A DNA stretch of 21,868 nt, taken from contig CALGOI010000308.1 of the NCBI GenBank assembly GCA_937959065.1, forward strand, positions 1 to 21,868, written 5' to 3'. The notes beneath the pieces were generated by a model. That model searched no databases. It was not told the DNA's origin and worked only from the letters and a program-made list of their open reading frames with translations. This document shows positions 12,702 to 21,163 of this stretch, piece by piece (the stretch's first letter is position 1; the number at the start of each line of letters is the position of its first letter). The position numbers and the translations under genes were made by a program. The DNA comes from an uncultured Ignavibacteriota bacterium. Its GTDB lineage: Bacteria > Bacteroidota > Ignavibacteria > Tepidaquicellales > Tepidaquicellaceae.

Positions 12702-13916
12702 TTGGTCGAAGTTTACAGCAAGGCATTAGATAAATATCTGAGAACCGGTAGAATCATAGGTGAATACAAATGTGATTCACCAGGACCTATTACGATATTT
12801 ATGGGTGGTATGCACGGTAATGAACCGGCGGGCGTTTTTGCACTGGCCCACGTTCTAGATAGGTTAAAAGATATAAGTCCACCATTCAAAGGAACTATGT
12901 ACGCAATAGCAGGGAACCTGGATGCACTTAATAAAGGTGAGCGTTATATAAGTGTGGATCTAAACCGGGTATGGAATAAAAGTGATATAAAGAAACATAT
13001 TTTTGACAATAACGATGAAGCATCTCAACGAAATGAAATTATCAGAACAATATTTGAAATAATCTCCGGGTCTGAAGAACGTCCGTTTTTATTCGACTTA
13101 CATACTACCTCCTCAGAAAGCATCCCCTTTTTAGGCATCAGTGACACACTTAGAAGCCGAGACTTGGTAAATGGAATTCACTCTCCTATAATATTAGGGC
13201 TTGAGGAGAGAATGGCAGGTACGTTATTCAATAGTTTGAATGAAATTGGATTGACTTCTGTAATATTTGAAGGCGGTCAACACGATAGTTTATCATCTAT
13301 TGAAAATCATGTATCCGTTGTTTTTGAATTTCTAAAAAATACAGGATGTATAAATCCCGGCGATATTCCCGGTTTCCATAAATATAATCACAGGTTATCA
13401 AAAACTTCTTCCGGCGATAGAAAGACATATGAGATAACATACGTATACAGGATAAAGAAGAATGAGAAATTCAAAATGAAGCCGGGATTTGTTAATTTTG
13501 AAGGAATAGAAAAAGGGGAAGAACTTGCAACTAATAAGAAAGGAAATATAACTTCACCTGAAACCGGATTAATATTCATGCCGTTATATCAAAAGCTTGG
13601 TGATGAAGGTTTTTTCATAATTAAAAGAATACATAATTTCTGGTTAAAGGTTTCTGAATTCATGAGGAAACTTCATGCGGAAAAGGTTTTTCGCTTGTTG
13701 CCCGGGATTAAGAAAAATCCTGAAGAAAACAGTTCATATATAATTAATACGAAAATTGCCAGGTTTATGGTAATGAATATATTTCACCTTTTCGGCTACA
13801 GGCGGGAAAAGAAAGAGGGTAATACAATAATTGTCTCAAGGCGAGAATACGATTCCAAATCCCCTTCTCCTGAAGAGCTCCGAGATAATTATAAAAAATT
13901 CTTTGGACTTAACTAG
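12702..13916 (+). CDS. Succinylglutamate desuccinylase/aspartoacylase (AstE/ASPA) family zinc deacylase
   Basis: A 404-residue metal-dependent deacylase. GGMHGNEPAG (35-44) gives zinc ligands His38 and Glu41, VDLNRVW (85-91) is the substrate-binding DLNR motif, FDLHTTSS (131-138) gives the third ligand His134, and VIFEGGQHD (187-195) carries the likely catalytic Glu190. A beta domain (about 250-320, PGFVNFEGIEKGEELATN, SPETGLIFMPL) follows as in ASPA. The C-terminal tail (about 325-404) is longer than in AstE. Family members hydrolyse N-acyl amino acids such as succinylglutamate or N-acetylaspartate. The start is TTG at 12702 (no ATG is available before the core). It is the second gene after the GCS2-CBS ligase, and its TAG is shared in a CTAG with the convergent gene. 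Confidence 0.87.
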   Translation: MVEVYSKALDKYLRTGRIIGEYKCDSPGPITIFMGGMHGNEPAGVFALAHVLDRLKDISPPFKGTMYAIAGNLDALNKGERYISVDLNRVWNKSDIKKHIFDNNDEASQRNEIIRTIFEIISGSEERPFLFDLHTTSSESIPFLGISDTLRSRDLVNGIHSPIILGLEERMAGTLFNSLNEIGLTSVIFEGGQHDSLSSIENHVSVVFEFLKNTGCINPGDIPGFHKYNHRLSKTSSGDRKTYEITYVYRIKKNEKFKMKPGFVNFEGIEKGEELATNKKGNITSPETGLIFMPLYQKLGDEGFFIIKRIHNFWLKVSEFMRKLHAEKVFRLLPGIKKNPEENSSYIINTKIARFMVMNIFHLFGYRREKKEGNTIIVSRREYDSKSPSPEELRDNYKKFFGLN

Positions 13917-14791
13917 TCAAAGTACGACGACAGCTTTTTAATCTGCTCCAATTTTACTTCATCCTTATCCTTTTCGAAAACATTCACAAGATTTGCAAAG
14001 ACTCTTTTGATTATCTCTTTATCCTCGGCAATCTTTAAGTACGGAATATGATTGAACTCCTCCTCATCAAGACCAAGTTTTTCAAGGAACTGGATAACTT
14101 CATCACGTGATATCACAATTCCTTTATTAAACGGATCAATAAAAAACTCTTCGGTACTATCCTGATACTTAATAATGAAATGGGAGGGAAGATTAACTCC
14201 GAACACAGGTAGGTTTAATCTTTTTGCAATAAGTATATACAGAATCGAGATGCTGACCGGTATTCCTGTTTTTTTATCTATGACTTTATTAATGTAGCTG
14301 TTGTCGGCATCGTAATAGTTTTCTGAATTACCATCGAATCTTTTCTCTACAAAAAGATAATCATTAATAATATTAATTATGTCGAGGTTAGTATTTTTTA
14401 AATATCCCATATCATCGATCTTCTTTTCAATATCGAGAGCCATTTTATCCAGGATCATTTTATAGTTGTCAATATTAATATCAGGGTATCCGAAAGAAGA
14501 TATAAGGAAAATTGCATTTTCAAGAAGGTCTTTATTCTCCTCAAGATCGAGATTCTTGAATTTCTCTTCAAGTTTATCGAAATTAATAGTTGAAATAATT
14601 TCATTAGCTCTTTGTTCGATTACCGGGTTAGTCATATCCGCATATTCTTTGATAAAGTTAATGGAATTATCCCCGTGAGAGATGAGTCTCTCCTTTATGT
14701 TCTCGTAAACAAAGTCGCTTTCGTCATCGAGAAGCTTTATAAGATGTTGAAGTTCACTCTGAGGTAAAGAAAATTCTTTTACTTTTTTCAT
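13913..14791 (-). CDS. SirB1-type transglutaminase-fold protein (Transglut_core2)
   Basis: A 292-residue protein with an all-helical N-terminal half (about 1-130) and a Transglut_core2/SirB1 region (about 140-230). The run KKTGIPVSISILYILIAKRL, then FGVNLPSHFIIKY with His204 and FFIDPFN with Asp219, matches the SirB1 pattern. No Cys occurs at the position where active transglutaminases carry the nucleophile, which is normal for this subfamily, so it is likely non-catalytic or works differently. It starts with ATG at 14789-14791, 11 nt after the MFS transporter gene, as the last gene of the minus-strand run. Its stop overlaps the AstE-like stop. Function unknown. Confidence 0.82.
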   Translation of the reverse strand: MKKVKEFSLPQSELQHLIKLLDDESDFVYENIKERLISHGDNSINFIKEYADMTNPVIEQRANEIISTINFDKLEEKFKNLDLEENKDLLENAIFLISSFGYPDINIDNYKMILDKMALDIEKKIDDMGYLKNTNLDIINIINDYLFVEKRFDGNSENYYDADNSYINKVIDKKTGIPVSISILYILIAKRLNLPVFGVNLPSHFIIKYQDSTEEFFIDPFNKGIVISRDEVIQFLEKLGLDEEEFNHIPYLKIAEDKEIIKRVFANLVNVFEKDKDEVKLEQIKKLSSYFD

Positions 14792-14802
14792 AAGTGTGGG
14801 GT

Positions 14803-16035
14803 TTAGTTTTCTTTAACTTTTTGTAAGAGTATCATGCCGGTAATAAAGAATATTCCGATAGATAAAACTGCGAGATTCTGACTTCCCGAAATAGCCGATA
14901 CAATACCAAATGTCAACGGTCCGAGCAGAGTGGAGGTTTTATCCATTAATCCATAAAAACCGAAAAACTCGGTTTTAGAGATTAATGGTACAAGTTTGCT
15001 CATCATAGTTCTGGATAAGCTTTGTGTAGAACCCAGGAACAAACCTGCAAAACCGCCAACGATAAAGAACTGATGTATCTGATTACCAGCAATAAATACG
15101 TATGAGTCTTTATGAATGAAAAAGAATATATAAACTACAATTCCGACCCAGAATATAAGGTTAATTGTAATCGATCTTAATATTCCTATTTTATCACCAA
15201 TAGCTCCGAAAAGAAACGATCCAAGCATAGCTGTAAACTGTACAATCAAGAAGAAGATTACAAGCTGCATTGTTTCGAAATCAAGTGTTGCAGCGGCATA
15301 GATGCCTGCGAAAAAAATAATTGTATTTACAGCATCTATATAAAAGAAGAATGCCAGGAGGAATTTACCAAGGTTTGGATATTCTTTTATATTTTTAATG
15401 GTATTGATGACTTTCTTAAACCCGTATAAAGCAAGATTCCCCTGAGCCGGGGGAACAACCGGTTTTTCCTCCTTTATAAAAAGGAACAAAGGCATAGAAA
15501 ACACAAAAAAGACAATAGCACAAACTACGAATAACAGGTTAGGGTTATCCTTTAAAGGTATAACAAGTACTACCGATATAAGCGAACCGATATATCCTAC
15601 AGCATATCCAATGCTGGATACTTTATTGTAATATTTTTCTTCTTTGATTTCCGGGATAAATGCGTAATACAGTGCTAACCCGGTCTGGAATCCTATATTT
15701 GAGATAATGAATAAAACCAGCGCATAAAGGACAGTACCCGGTCCGGTAAAATACATCAGAGCCGTACCAATAACAGCAAGCATTGTGAAGAAGAAAAGGT
15801 ACTTCTTTTTTGTAAATGTAATATCTGTGATTGCGCCGCAGACAGGACTTAATACTGCAGTGATGATCATAGAGATGTTAATTCCAATACCCCAGTAAAA
15901 ATCACCAATGGATTCGTTACCTGCGATGACCGTTCGAAAATAAACAGCAAAAACAAAGGCAACAATTATAACAGCATACGAAGAGTTTGCAAAATCAAAT
16001 AAAGACCACGCAAGGATACGGGATTTATTCTTCAT
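14803..16035 (-). CDS. MFS transporter of the UMF1/Atg22-like family
   Basis: A 410-residue membrane protein with about 12 hydrophobic segments. The N-terminal RILAWSLFDFANSSYAVIIV (5-24) is the hallmark of the UMF1/Atg22-like branch of the major facilitator superfamily, and the motif GAIGDKIG (about 277-284) corresponds to the MFS loop after helix 8 in the second half. Another loop reads GAITDITFTKKKY (about 65-77). In yeast, Atg22 exports amino acids from the vacuole; bacterial substrates are unknown. A central cytosolic loop around KEEKPVVPPAQGN separates the two six-helix halves. It starts with ATG at 16033-16035, 35 nt after nusB. Confidence 0.87.
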   Translation of the reverse strand: MKNKSRILAWSLFDFANSSYAVIIVAFVFAVYFRTVIAGNESIGDFYWGIGINISMIITAVLSPVCGAITDITFTKKKYLFFFTMLAVIGTALMYFTGPGTVLYALVLFIISNIGFQTGLALYYAFIPEIKEEKYYNKVSSIGYAVGYIGSLISVVLVIPLKDNPNLLFVVCAIVFFVFSMPLFLFIKEEKPVVPPAQGNLALYGFKKVINTIKNIKEYPNLGKFLLAFFFYIDAVNTIIFFAGIYAAATLDFETMQLVIFFLIVQFTAMLGSFLFGAIGDKIGILRSITINLIFWVGIVVYIFFFIHKDSYVFIAGNQIHQFFIVGGFAGLFLGSTQSLSRTMMSKLVPLISKTEFFGFYGLMDKTSTLLGPLTFGIVSAISGSQNLAVLSIGIFFITGMILLQKVKEN

Positions 16036-16070
16036 ATAAAGTTAATGTGTAAAAGAAACTATTAAAGCAA

Positions 16071-16550
16071 CTACTGCACTCCGCTATCCTTCTTCTTCTT
16101 TTTTAGATCGAGTAATCCCCTGCCGGACTTATTCAATTTGTTATCCTGCTTCAATTCATCGAGTACAGCATCAAGCACGCCGTTGACAAATTTACCGCTG
16201 TTCTTGGTGCAAAAATCCTTTGCAATATCTATTGCTTCGTTGATTGAAACTTTTGGGGGGATGTCGGGAAAGAAAAGAAGTTCGGAGATACCCATACGCA
16301 GAATGATCTTATCGACGATAGCAATCCTTTCGAATTCCCAGTTCTCGACTTTTTTCACAATGAATTCGTCGAGTAGTTTTTCGTTTTCGTCGACCCTCGC
16401 TATGAGTTCGTCTGAGAAAGTAATACTGTCCTCATCGTCAAGATCACTCAATAGATCACCTTTGATCTTATCGAGCGGCTCCTTAGCGATCTCCTTAGCG
16501 TAAAGAACCTGCATTACCTTTATCCTAACTTCACGTCTTTTGGATATCAT
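16071..16550 (-). CDS. nusB: Transcription antitermination factor NusB
   Basis: A 159-residue all-helical RNA-binding protein. The N-terminal SKRREVRIKVMQVLYAKEIA (3-22) is the Arg-rich boxA-RNA contact of NusB, and the C-terminal half has DKIILRMGISELLFF followed by PPKVSINEAIDIAKDF and GKFVNGVLDAVL, the strongest family signature. With NusE (ribosomal protein S10) it binds boxA in rRNA leaders to prevent premature termination. It is longer than E. coli NusB (139 residues) because of an acidic insert (LLSDLDDEDSITFSDEL) and a Lys-rich tail (LKKKKKDSG). Start ATG 16548-16550. It lies between the DUF218 and MFS genes on the same strand. Confidence 0.95.
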   Translation of the reverse strand: MISKRREVRIKVMQVLYAKEIAKEPLDKIKGDLLSDLDDEDSITFSDELIARVDENEKLLDEFIVKKVENWEFERIAIVDKIILRMGISELLFFPDIPPKVSINEAIDIAKDFCTKNSGKFVNGVLDAVLDELKQDNKLNKSGRGLLDLKKKKKDSGVQ

Positions 16551-16597
16551 TACTATAAGTTAAAAATAATTCTGATATGTAAAAAGCTAAATCTTTA

Positions 16598-17545
16598 TCA
16601 ACCAAAACCGAGTACCCAGTACATTAATACCGCGACACTTTCCCTGAGGCAGAATAAAATGCCTCCCTGAGTCGATAATGGGGTTTCGGTAGAGAAAGTA
16701 ATTGCGTTCATATCGTTGAATTTGCACATTTCATTTATACGGAAAAGATGATAATTATCCGATATTACGATTATACTTTTCCAGTTTCTTCTCCGGTAGA
16801 GATTATCCCTCACAAATGTAATCTGCTCGAATGTAGAATATGTTACATTTTCGATGATAAGGTGGTTTCTTTTTACCCCGTATTTAAGCAATTCGTTACG
16901 CGCGACCTCGGATTCGGCCATCTCCTCCGGAGCGCCACTGCCCGTCAGGACAAGTAAAGGAACATAATTCTTTTCATAAACTTCATATCCTTTATTTATT
17001 CTCTCTCTTAAGACCGGTGAAGGCCTGTTCCCGCCCCATACAGCGGCACCGAATATTATCCCGGCGTCAGCGATCTTTTCGTTCTTAGTATACTTACCTG
17101 AGTCATCCTGATAATTATATATTTGTAAAAAAATTATAAAGATTGCGACGGCAAGTATGACAAAGCTGTAAAAAACATTTCTGCCCGGATACAGTTTTTT
17201 GGTGCGCGAGAACGTAATACGTAATAATGAGAGTAAAATGAATATATTCCCAAGAATGAAAGCGAATGTGAAGTACACTTTATCGTCTTTGGAAAATATA
17301 CTTCCAAATACAAACAGAAAAAACAAACTGCCCGCGGCAATAAGTATAAGTGTGACTAAGGTAGTGTTCTTTAATTCGGAATTTGAGAAGAAGTTTATTG
17401 AAATGAGGATAAAAATTGCGGCAAAGAAGATTGAGCTAATGAGATTACCGGTTTTGAAAAATTCGATCTCCTCCAGGAGCAAACCCTGGTTATTATATCT
17501 CAAATAGGATAGTAACAGAAATGACGAAACCTCAATAAAGAGCAA
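16598..17545 (-). CDS. YdcF/SanA-like DUF218 membrane protein (start uncertain)
   Basis: A 315-residue protein with about five N-terminal hydrophobic segments (to residue 142) and a DUF218 domain (about 159-305): AGIIFGAAVWGGNRPSPVLR, PLLVLTGSGAPEEMAESEVA, LIIENVTYSTFEQ and SIIVISDNYHLFR match this nucleotide-binding-like fold, seen in SanA, YdcF and ElyC, proteins linked to envelope integrity and lipid-carrier handling. The first possible start is TTG at 17543-17545, inside what looks like the first membrane helix; the frame continues upstream (a hydrophobic run preceded by IKRS) to a TAA at 17585-17587 without ATG or GTG. The true start may therefore be a rare codon upstream. No recognisable terminator separates it from the channel gene before it. 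Confidence 0.83.
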   Translation of the reverse strand: MLFIEVSSFLLLSYLRYNNQGLLLEEIEFFKTGNLISSIFFAAIFILISINFFSNSELKNTTLVTLILIAAGSLFFLFVFGSIFSKDDKVYFTFAFILGNIFILLSLLRITFSRTKKLYPGRNVFYSFVILAVAIFIIFLQIYNYQDDSGKYTKNEKIADAGIIFGAAVWGGNRPSPVLRERINKGYEVYEKNYVPLLVLTGSGAPEEMAESEVARNELLKYGVKRNHLIIENVTYSTFEQITFVRDNLYRRRNWKSIIVISDNYHLFRINEMCKFNDMNAITFSTETPLSTQGGILFCLRESVAVLMYWVLGFG

Positions 17546-17659
17546 GATGAATAATAATATGCTTCTTTTGATAGCCGTGGAATTTTAATTTAAAGATCAA
17601 ATCCTCATCACAAATATATCAATTTGTAAATCCTTATTCAATTAATGTTTAGATGATAT

Positions 17660-18634
17660 TTATATAAAACGTGTAACAATAAATACTATTCCAATCACCA
17701 CAATACTTGCAGACATAACAATAAGGGAAATCATATCCAATCTCTTTGATTCTTTTTGTTTTCCGGCCTCATATAATTTAAGCGAAAAAGCAGAAATAAG
17801 GATACACAGGAAAATATATACATACGAAAGATTATGCAGAATATCCACAAAAGTGAAGCTTGCAGTCTCGGGTAAAGTAGATGCGATAACGAAAGAATTT
17901 GCAATCGCGGCAAACAATGCGCCAACGGAAAGGCCGAATCTCGGGTCTAAATCCAGAGGATTAATAAGAAAAGTCACAAGTGATAGAAGAATAGAAATAA
18001 ATAATCCTACAAAAAGTTTTATAAATAAGCTTGCACCCTGTCTTTTTATAGTAAATGAGAATATTATCCTTGAATACGGAGGATAATCAGTCGTTGAAAC
18101 GGTCGGGTCTCCGTAGTTTGTTTCGTAAACATAATCCATTTCCTTTATTTCAAAACCGGTGATATCCCAATGATGCAGAGCTTTCATTACACCGCTGTCG
18201 AGGCTGGTTCCGATGGTATCGGGGACAAAAACAATTGTATTCTTGTCTTCAAAATCTTCGACTATGATCTCGATTGTATGCTCGTCAAACGGAAAATCGG
18301 AAATATCCCATTTCTCGCGAATGACGGTATTGCAGCGGAATGTCTGGTAATTTATTTCACCGTAGTCCGCAGTATAGACAGTCTGTTTTTCCAGCTCTTT
18401 ATCATTTACAAGCTCGAATGTTTCGGATGGATTTAGGCTGTCGTTTTTGTAAGTGTACCAGATGTAAAAATCAACATTGAGCTGGTTAGCGGGAAAGTCG
18501 ATATCATATACGGAAAATACATACATCCCAACTTTAACGGTGTCAGTCGGTAATTCCTCATCTTGTGATAATACTGCCGGCGCCAGAAAAGCGAGAAGCA
18601 ATAATGTGAGGGATATTCTATATAGTATATTCAA
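17660..18634 (-). CDS. Predicted prokaryotic pentameric ligand-gated ion channel
   Basis: A 324-residue protein with the full layout of a bacterial Cys-loop-type channel (GLIC/ELIC relatives). A signal peptide (1-23) is followed by a beta-rich extracellular domain (about 31-198) with VKVGMYVFSVYDIDF, NVDFYIWYTY and the Pro-loop WDISDFPFDEHTIEI (109-123), with no flanking Cys pair, as in other bacterial members. Four helices follow: M1 about 202-224, the pore helix M2 about 232-253, M3 about 263-287 and M4 about 300-322. M2 runs DPRFGLSVGALFAAIANSF and ends with TLPET before M3, matching the M2-M3 loop of the family. Ligand and ion selectivity are unknown. The start is TTG at 18632-18634; no ATG exists upstream in frame. 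Confidence 0.88.
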   Translation of the reverse strand: MNILYRISLTLLLLAFLAPAVLSQDEELPTDTVKVGMYVFSVYDIDFPANQLNVDFYIWYTYKNDSLNPSETFELVNDKELEKQTVYTADYGEINYQTFRCNTVIREKWDISDFPFDEHTIEIIVEDFEDKNTIVFVPDTIGTSLDSGVMKALHHWDITGFEIKEMDYVYETNYGDPTVSTTDYPPYSRIIFSFTIKRQGASLFIKLFVGLFISILLSLVTFLINPLDLDPRFGLSVGALFAAIANSFVIASTLPETASFTFVDILHNLSYVYIFLCILISAFSLKLYEAGKQKESKRLDMISLIVMSASIVVIGIVFIVTRFI

Positions 18635-18764
18635 ATGCCGATAAGAGAAATAATGAGTGAAAATAGCGAAAAATAGTTAAAAGTAAAAAGTTAAAAGTTT
18701 AAAGGACAAAGGTGAAAGGCACAGGGTAGAATAATTGCTCAATTTCCCTCTCTAAATAAATATT

Positions 18765-18791
18765 TTGATAATCTATATAAATTTATATAAT
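18765..18791 (+). promoter_or_regulatory. Possible promoter for tmk
   Basis: TTGATA (18765-18770) and TATAAT (18786-18791), with a short 15-bp spacer, lie upstream of the tmk start at 18839. The spacer is shorter than ideal and the region is AT-rich, so support is limited. Nearby, 18675-18725 is a degenerate AAAGTTAAAAGT-type repeat with no visible gene. Confidence 0.3.
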
Positions 18792-18838
18792 TTAACCTTT
18801 TCACCGGGAAGCCCGCAAACCAAGGGAGAATTCAGAAT

Positions 18839-19450
18839 TTGTTTATTACATTTGAAGGTATCGACCTCAGCGGAAAATCAACACAGGCGAGGTTACTGTA
18901 CGACTATTTAAAGAAACGAAAAGTAAAGGTGGAATTCCTGCGTGAACCCGGCGGGACAGAAATCTCAGAAAAGATCGGAAATATAATACTAGATAAATCA
19001 AACCATGAAATGAACGAGCTAACCGAATTTCTGTTGTTTTCAGCCGCTCGGTGCCAGTTGACAGAGGAAGTCATAAAACCACGGCTGTCAAAGGGATATA
19101 CGGTTATCTGCGACAGGTATTTCGATTCTTCCACAGCATACCAGGGGTACGGCGGTAAAGTTGACATTGATACAATTAAACGGTTAAATTCTATATCTAC
19201 GGGAAACTTAAATCCCGATCTAACCTATTTAATTAATATAAGCTACCGGGAATCCCTTAAAAGGAAGGCTCAAAACAGGAAAACCGACAGGATAGAGCAG
19301 AAAAAAGGCACATATTTTGATAAGGTTGTAAACGGATACCTGAATATAGCATCAAAAAATAAGAAGAGAATAAAGATTATAGACGGTACGCAGAGTATCG
19401 AACTTATACACTCAGAAATCGTAGAAATATATAATAAAAGAATAAAATAA
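18839..19450 (+). CDS. tmk: Thymidylate kinase
   Basis: A 203-residue enzyme that phosphorylates dTMP to dTDP for DNA synthesis. The P-loop GIDLSGKST (7-15) is intact, EFLREPGGTEISEKI is the thymidylate kinase ERPGGT-type motif with the catalytic Arg, and CDRYFDSSTAYQGYGG carries the DRY/F motif and the dTMP-contacting Ser-x-Ala-Tyr-Gln. RKTDRIEQ is the LID region. Length is normal for bacterial Tmk. The start is TTG at 18839-18841, giving MFITFEGIDLSG with no spare residues; GGGAG lies 10 nt upstream. It is followed after 22 nt by the S41 protease and then purK, probably one operon. Confidence 0.95.
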   Translation: MFITFEGIDLSGKSTQARLLYDYLKKRKVKVEFLREPGGTEISEKIGNIILDKSNHEMNELTEFLLFSAARCQLTEEVIKPRLSKGYTVICDRYFDSSTAYQGYGGKVDIDTIKRLNSISTGNLNPDLTYLINISYRESLKRKAQNRKTDRIEQKKGTYFDKVVNGYLNIASKNKKRIKIIDGTQSIELIHSEIVEIYNKRIK

Positions 19451-19472
19451 TTCACAATCAGGAAGACCTACT

Positions 19473-21140
19473 ATGATAAAAAATAAAAATGCAGGATTGA
19501 TGTCCAGACCATGGGTTCTGGTCGTATTATTTATATTATTCGCGGGATTAAAACCCCATAATCCCAATGACGACATATACGACAAGATAAACAAAAACCT
19601 TGACGAATTCGGTAATGTCTATAAGGAAGTCGCATTGAATTACGTAGATGAGTTAGATATGGATAAATTCGTTAAGGCAGGAATAGACGGAATGTTATCG
19701 ACACTCGACCCGTATACTGTATTTTATGATGAGGACAGCCGGGACCAAATAGACCTGATAACTACAGGGAAATACGGCGGAATAGGGATAACAGTTGAAT
19801 TAAGAGACAGTGTATTGAGAGTAACCGATGTTATGAGCGGATATGAAGCTCAGAGGAAAGGATTGAGACGCGGTGATGAGATAATAGAGATAGAAGGCGA
19901 AAGAATAAACTCATTGAATATAAATTCACTACGGTCAGTAATAAGAGGACCGGTTGGTTCACAGGTAAACCTCAAGGTGGACAGGGACGGTAACGTAATA
20001 GATTTCACGCTTACACGAGAAGAGATAAGTTTAAATAACGTTTCCTATTATGGTTTTCTCCCTGATGACGGGAATGGCATTGGTTACATTAAGCTGGATA
20101 GATTCACTCGTAACGCAGAGAACGAAGTAGAGAACATTCTAAAGGATCTAAAAGCATCGGGTAATTTACGCGGGATAATACTCGATCTCAGAAACAACGG
20201 CGGCGGTTTATTAGACGCGGCTACAGGTATATTAAATAAGCTGGTTAAGAAGAACAGCCTGCTGGTAATAACCAAGGGCCGTGACGGTGACTCGGAAAAG
20301 AAATACTTTTCAAAGCAAGACCCGCTTATAGGAGATGAAATACCCATAGTAGTGCTCATAAATGAGAACACAGCCTCCGCCTCTGAGATAGTCGCGGGCG
20401 CTATACAGGACTTAGACAGAGGAGTCGTAATCGGTTCCAAGTCATTCGGTAAGGGGCTCGTCCAGCAAATTAAAGACGTAAGCAATAACTCTCAACTTAA
20501 GATCACAAATCAGAGATACTTCACACCTTCGGGCAGATGGATTCAGGGTAAAGATTATTTTACAGAGAATAAGAGCGGAGTATTCAAAAACAAAGAAGAG
20601 TTCCAGCAGAAACAATTCAGGACATTAAATGGCAGAATTGTATATGCAAACGGCGGTATTACTCCTGATGTAGAGGTTGGTGTAATAGAGGAGAGTGAAA
20701 TACATAAAGCATTAGCCAACAAGGATATGTTCTTTTTATACGCTAATTATTATATAGAGAACAACCCCGGGCAGCCGCTAAGCGCTGACGACAGGGTTTT
20801 CGAGGATTTCAAAAGATTTTTGGAAAGAGAGGGATTCGATTATAAATCAGCAGCAGAGAAGAAGATAGATGAGCTAAGAAAACTCGCGGATAACAAAGAA
20901 TTCTCACAGGATTATTTTACATACCTGGAAAAGCTGGAGGGGGAAGTATCGACAGAGGAAGGTATAGAACTCGACAAAGCCAAGGAAGAGATATTATCCA
21001 GCATAACCGAAGAAGTGAATAAAAGAACAGTCGAAGGATTCGCCCAGATAGAGGCAACATTCCCGACTGACGATGAATTACAAAAGGCCGTAAGCATTAT
21101 TAACAATACTTCAGAATATTACAGCTTATTGGGCAGGTAA
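19473..21140 (+). CDS. S41 family C-terminal processing protease
   Basis: A 555-residue Ser/Lys protease (CtpA/Prc type). Residues 12-27 are a membrane anchor or signal sequence; KVDIDGML-like residues 60-90 are the usual N-terminal helix region ending LDPYTVFYDE; a PDZ domain spans about 100-185 (GKYGGIGITVEL, GLRRGDEIIEIEG). The catalytic core has GIILDLRNNGGGLLDAA (234-250), NENTASASEIVAGA with nucleophile Ser302, and GSKSFGKGLVQ with base Lys327, exactly 25 residues apart as in characterised CTPs. A long charged C-terminal extension (about 400-555) follows. Such enzymes trim or degrade envelope proteins in the periplasm. Start ATG 19473, AGGAAG nearby. It sits between tmk and purK. Confidence 0.93.
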   Translation: MIKNKNAGLMSRPWVLVVLFILFAGLKPHNPNDDIYDKINKNLDEFGNVYKEVALNYVDELDMDKFVKAGIDGMLSTLDPYTVFYDEDSRDQIDLITTGKYGGIGITVELRDSVLRVTDVMSGYEAQRKGLRRGDEIIEIEGERINSLNINSLRSVIRGPVGSQVNLKVDRDGNVIDFTLTREEISLNNVSYYGFLPDDGNGIGYIKLDRFTRNAENEVENILKDLKASGNLRGIILDLRNNGGGLLDAATGILNKLVKKNSLLVITKGRDGDSEKKYFSKQDPLIGDEIPIVVLINENTASASEIVAGAIQDLDRGVVIGSKSFGKGLVQQIKDVSNNSQLKITNQRYFTPSGRWIQGKDYFTENKSGVFKNKEEFQQKQFRTLNGRIVYANGGITPDVEVGVIEESEIHKALANKDMFFLYANYYIENNPGQPLSADDRVFEDFKRFLEREGFDYKSAAEKKIDELRKLADNKEFSQDYFTYLEKLEGEVSTEEGIELDKAKEEILSSITEEVNKRTVEGFAQIEATFPTDDELQKAVSIINNTSEYYSLLGR

Positions 21141-21163
21141 TACATTATTAACAAGGGGAATTA

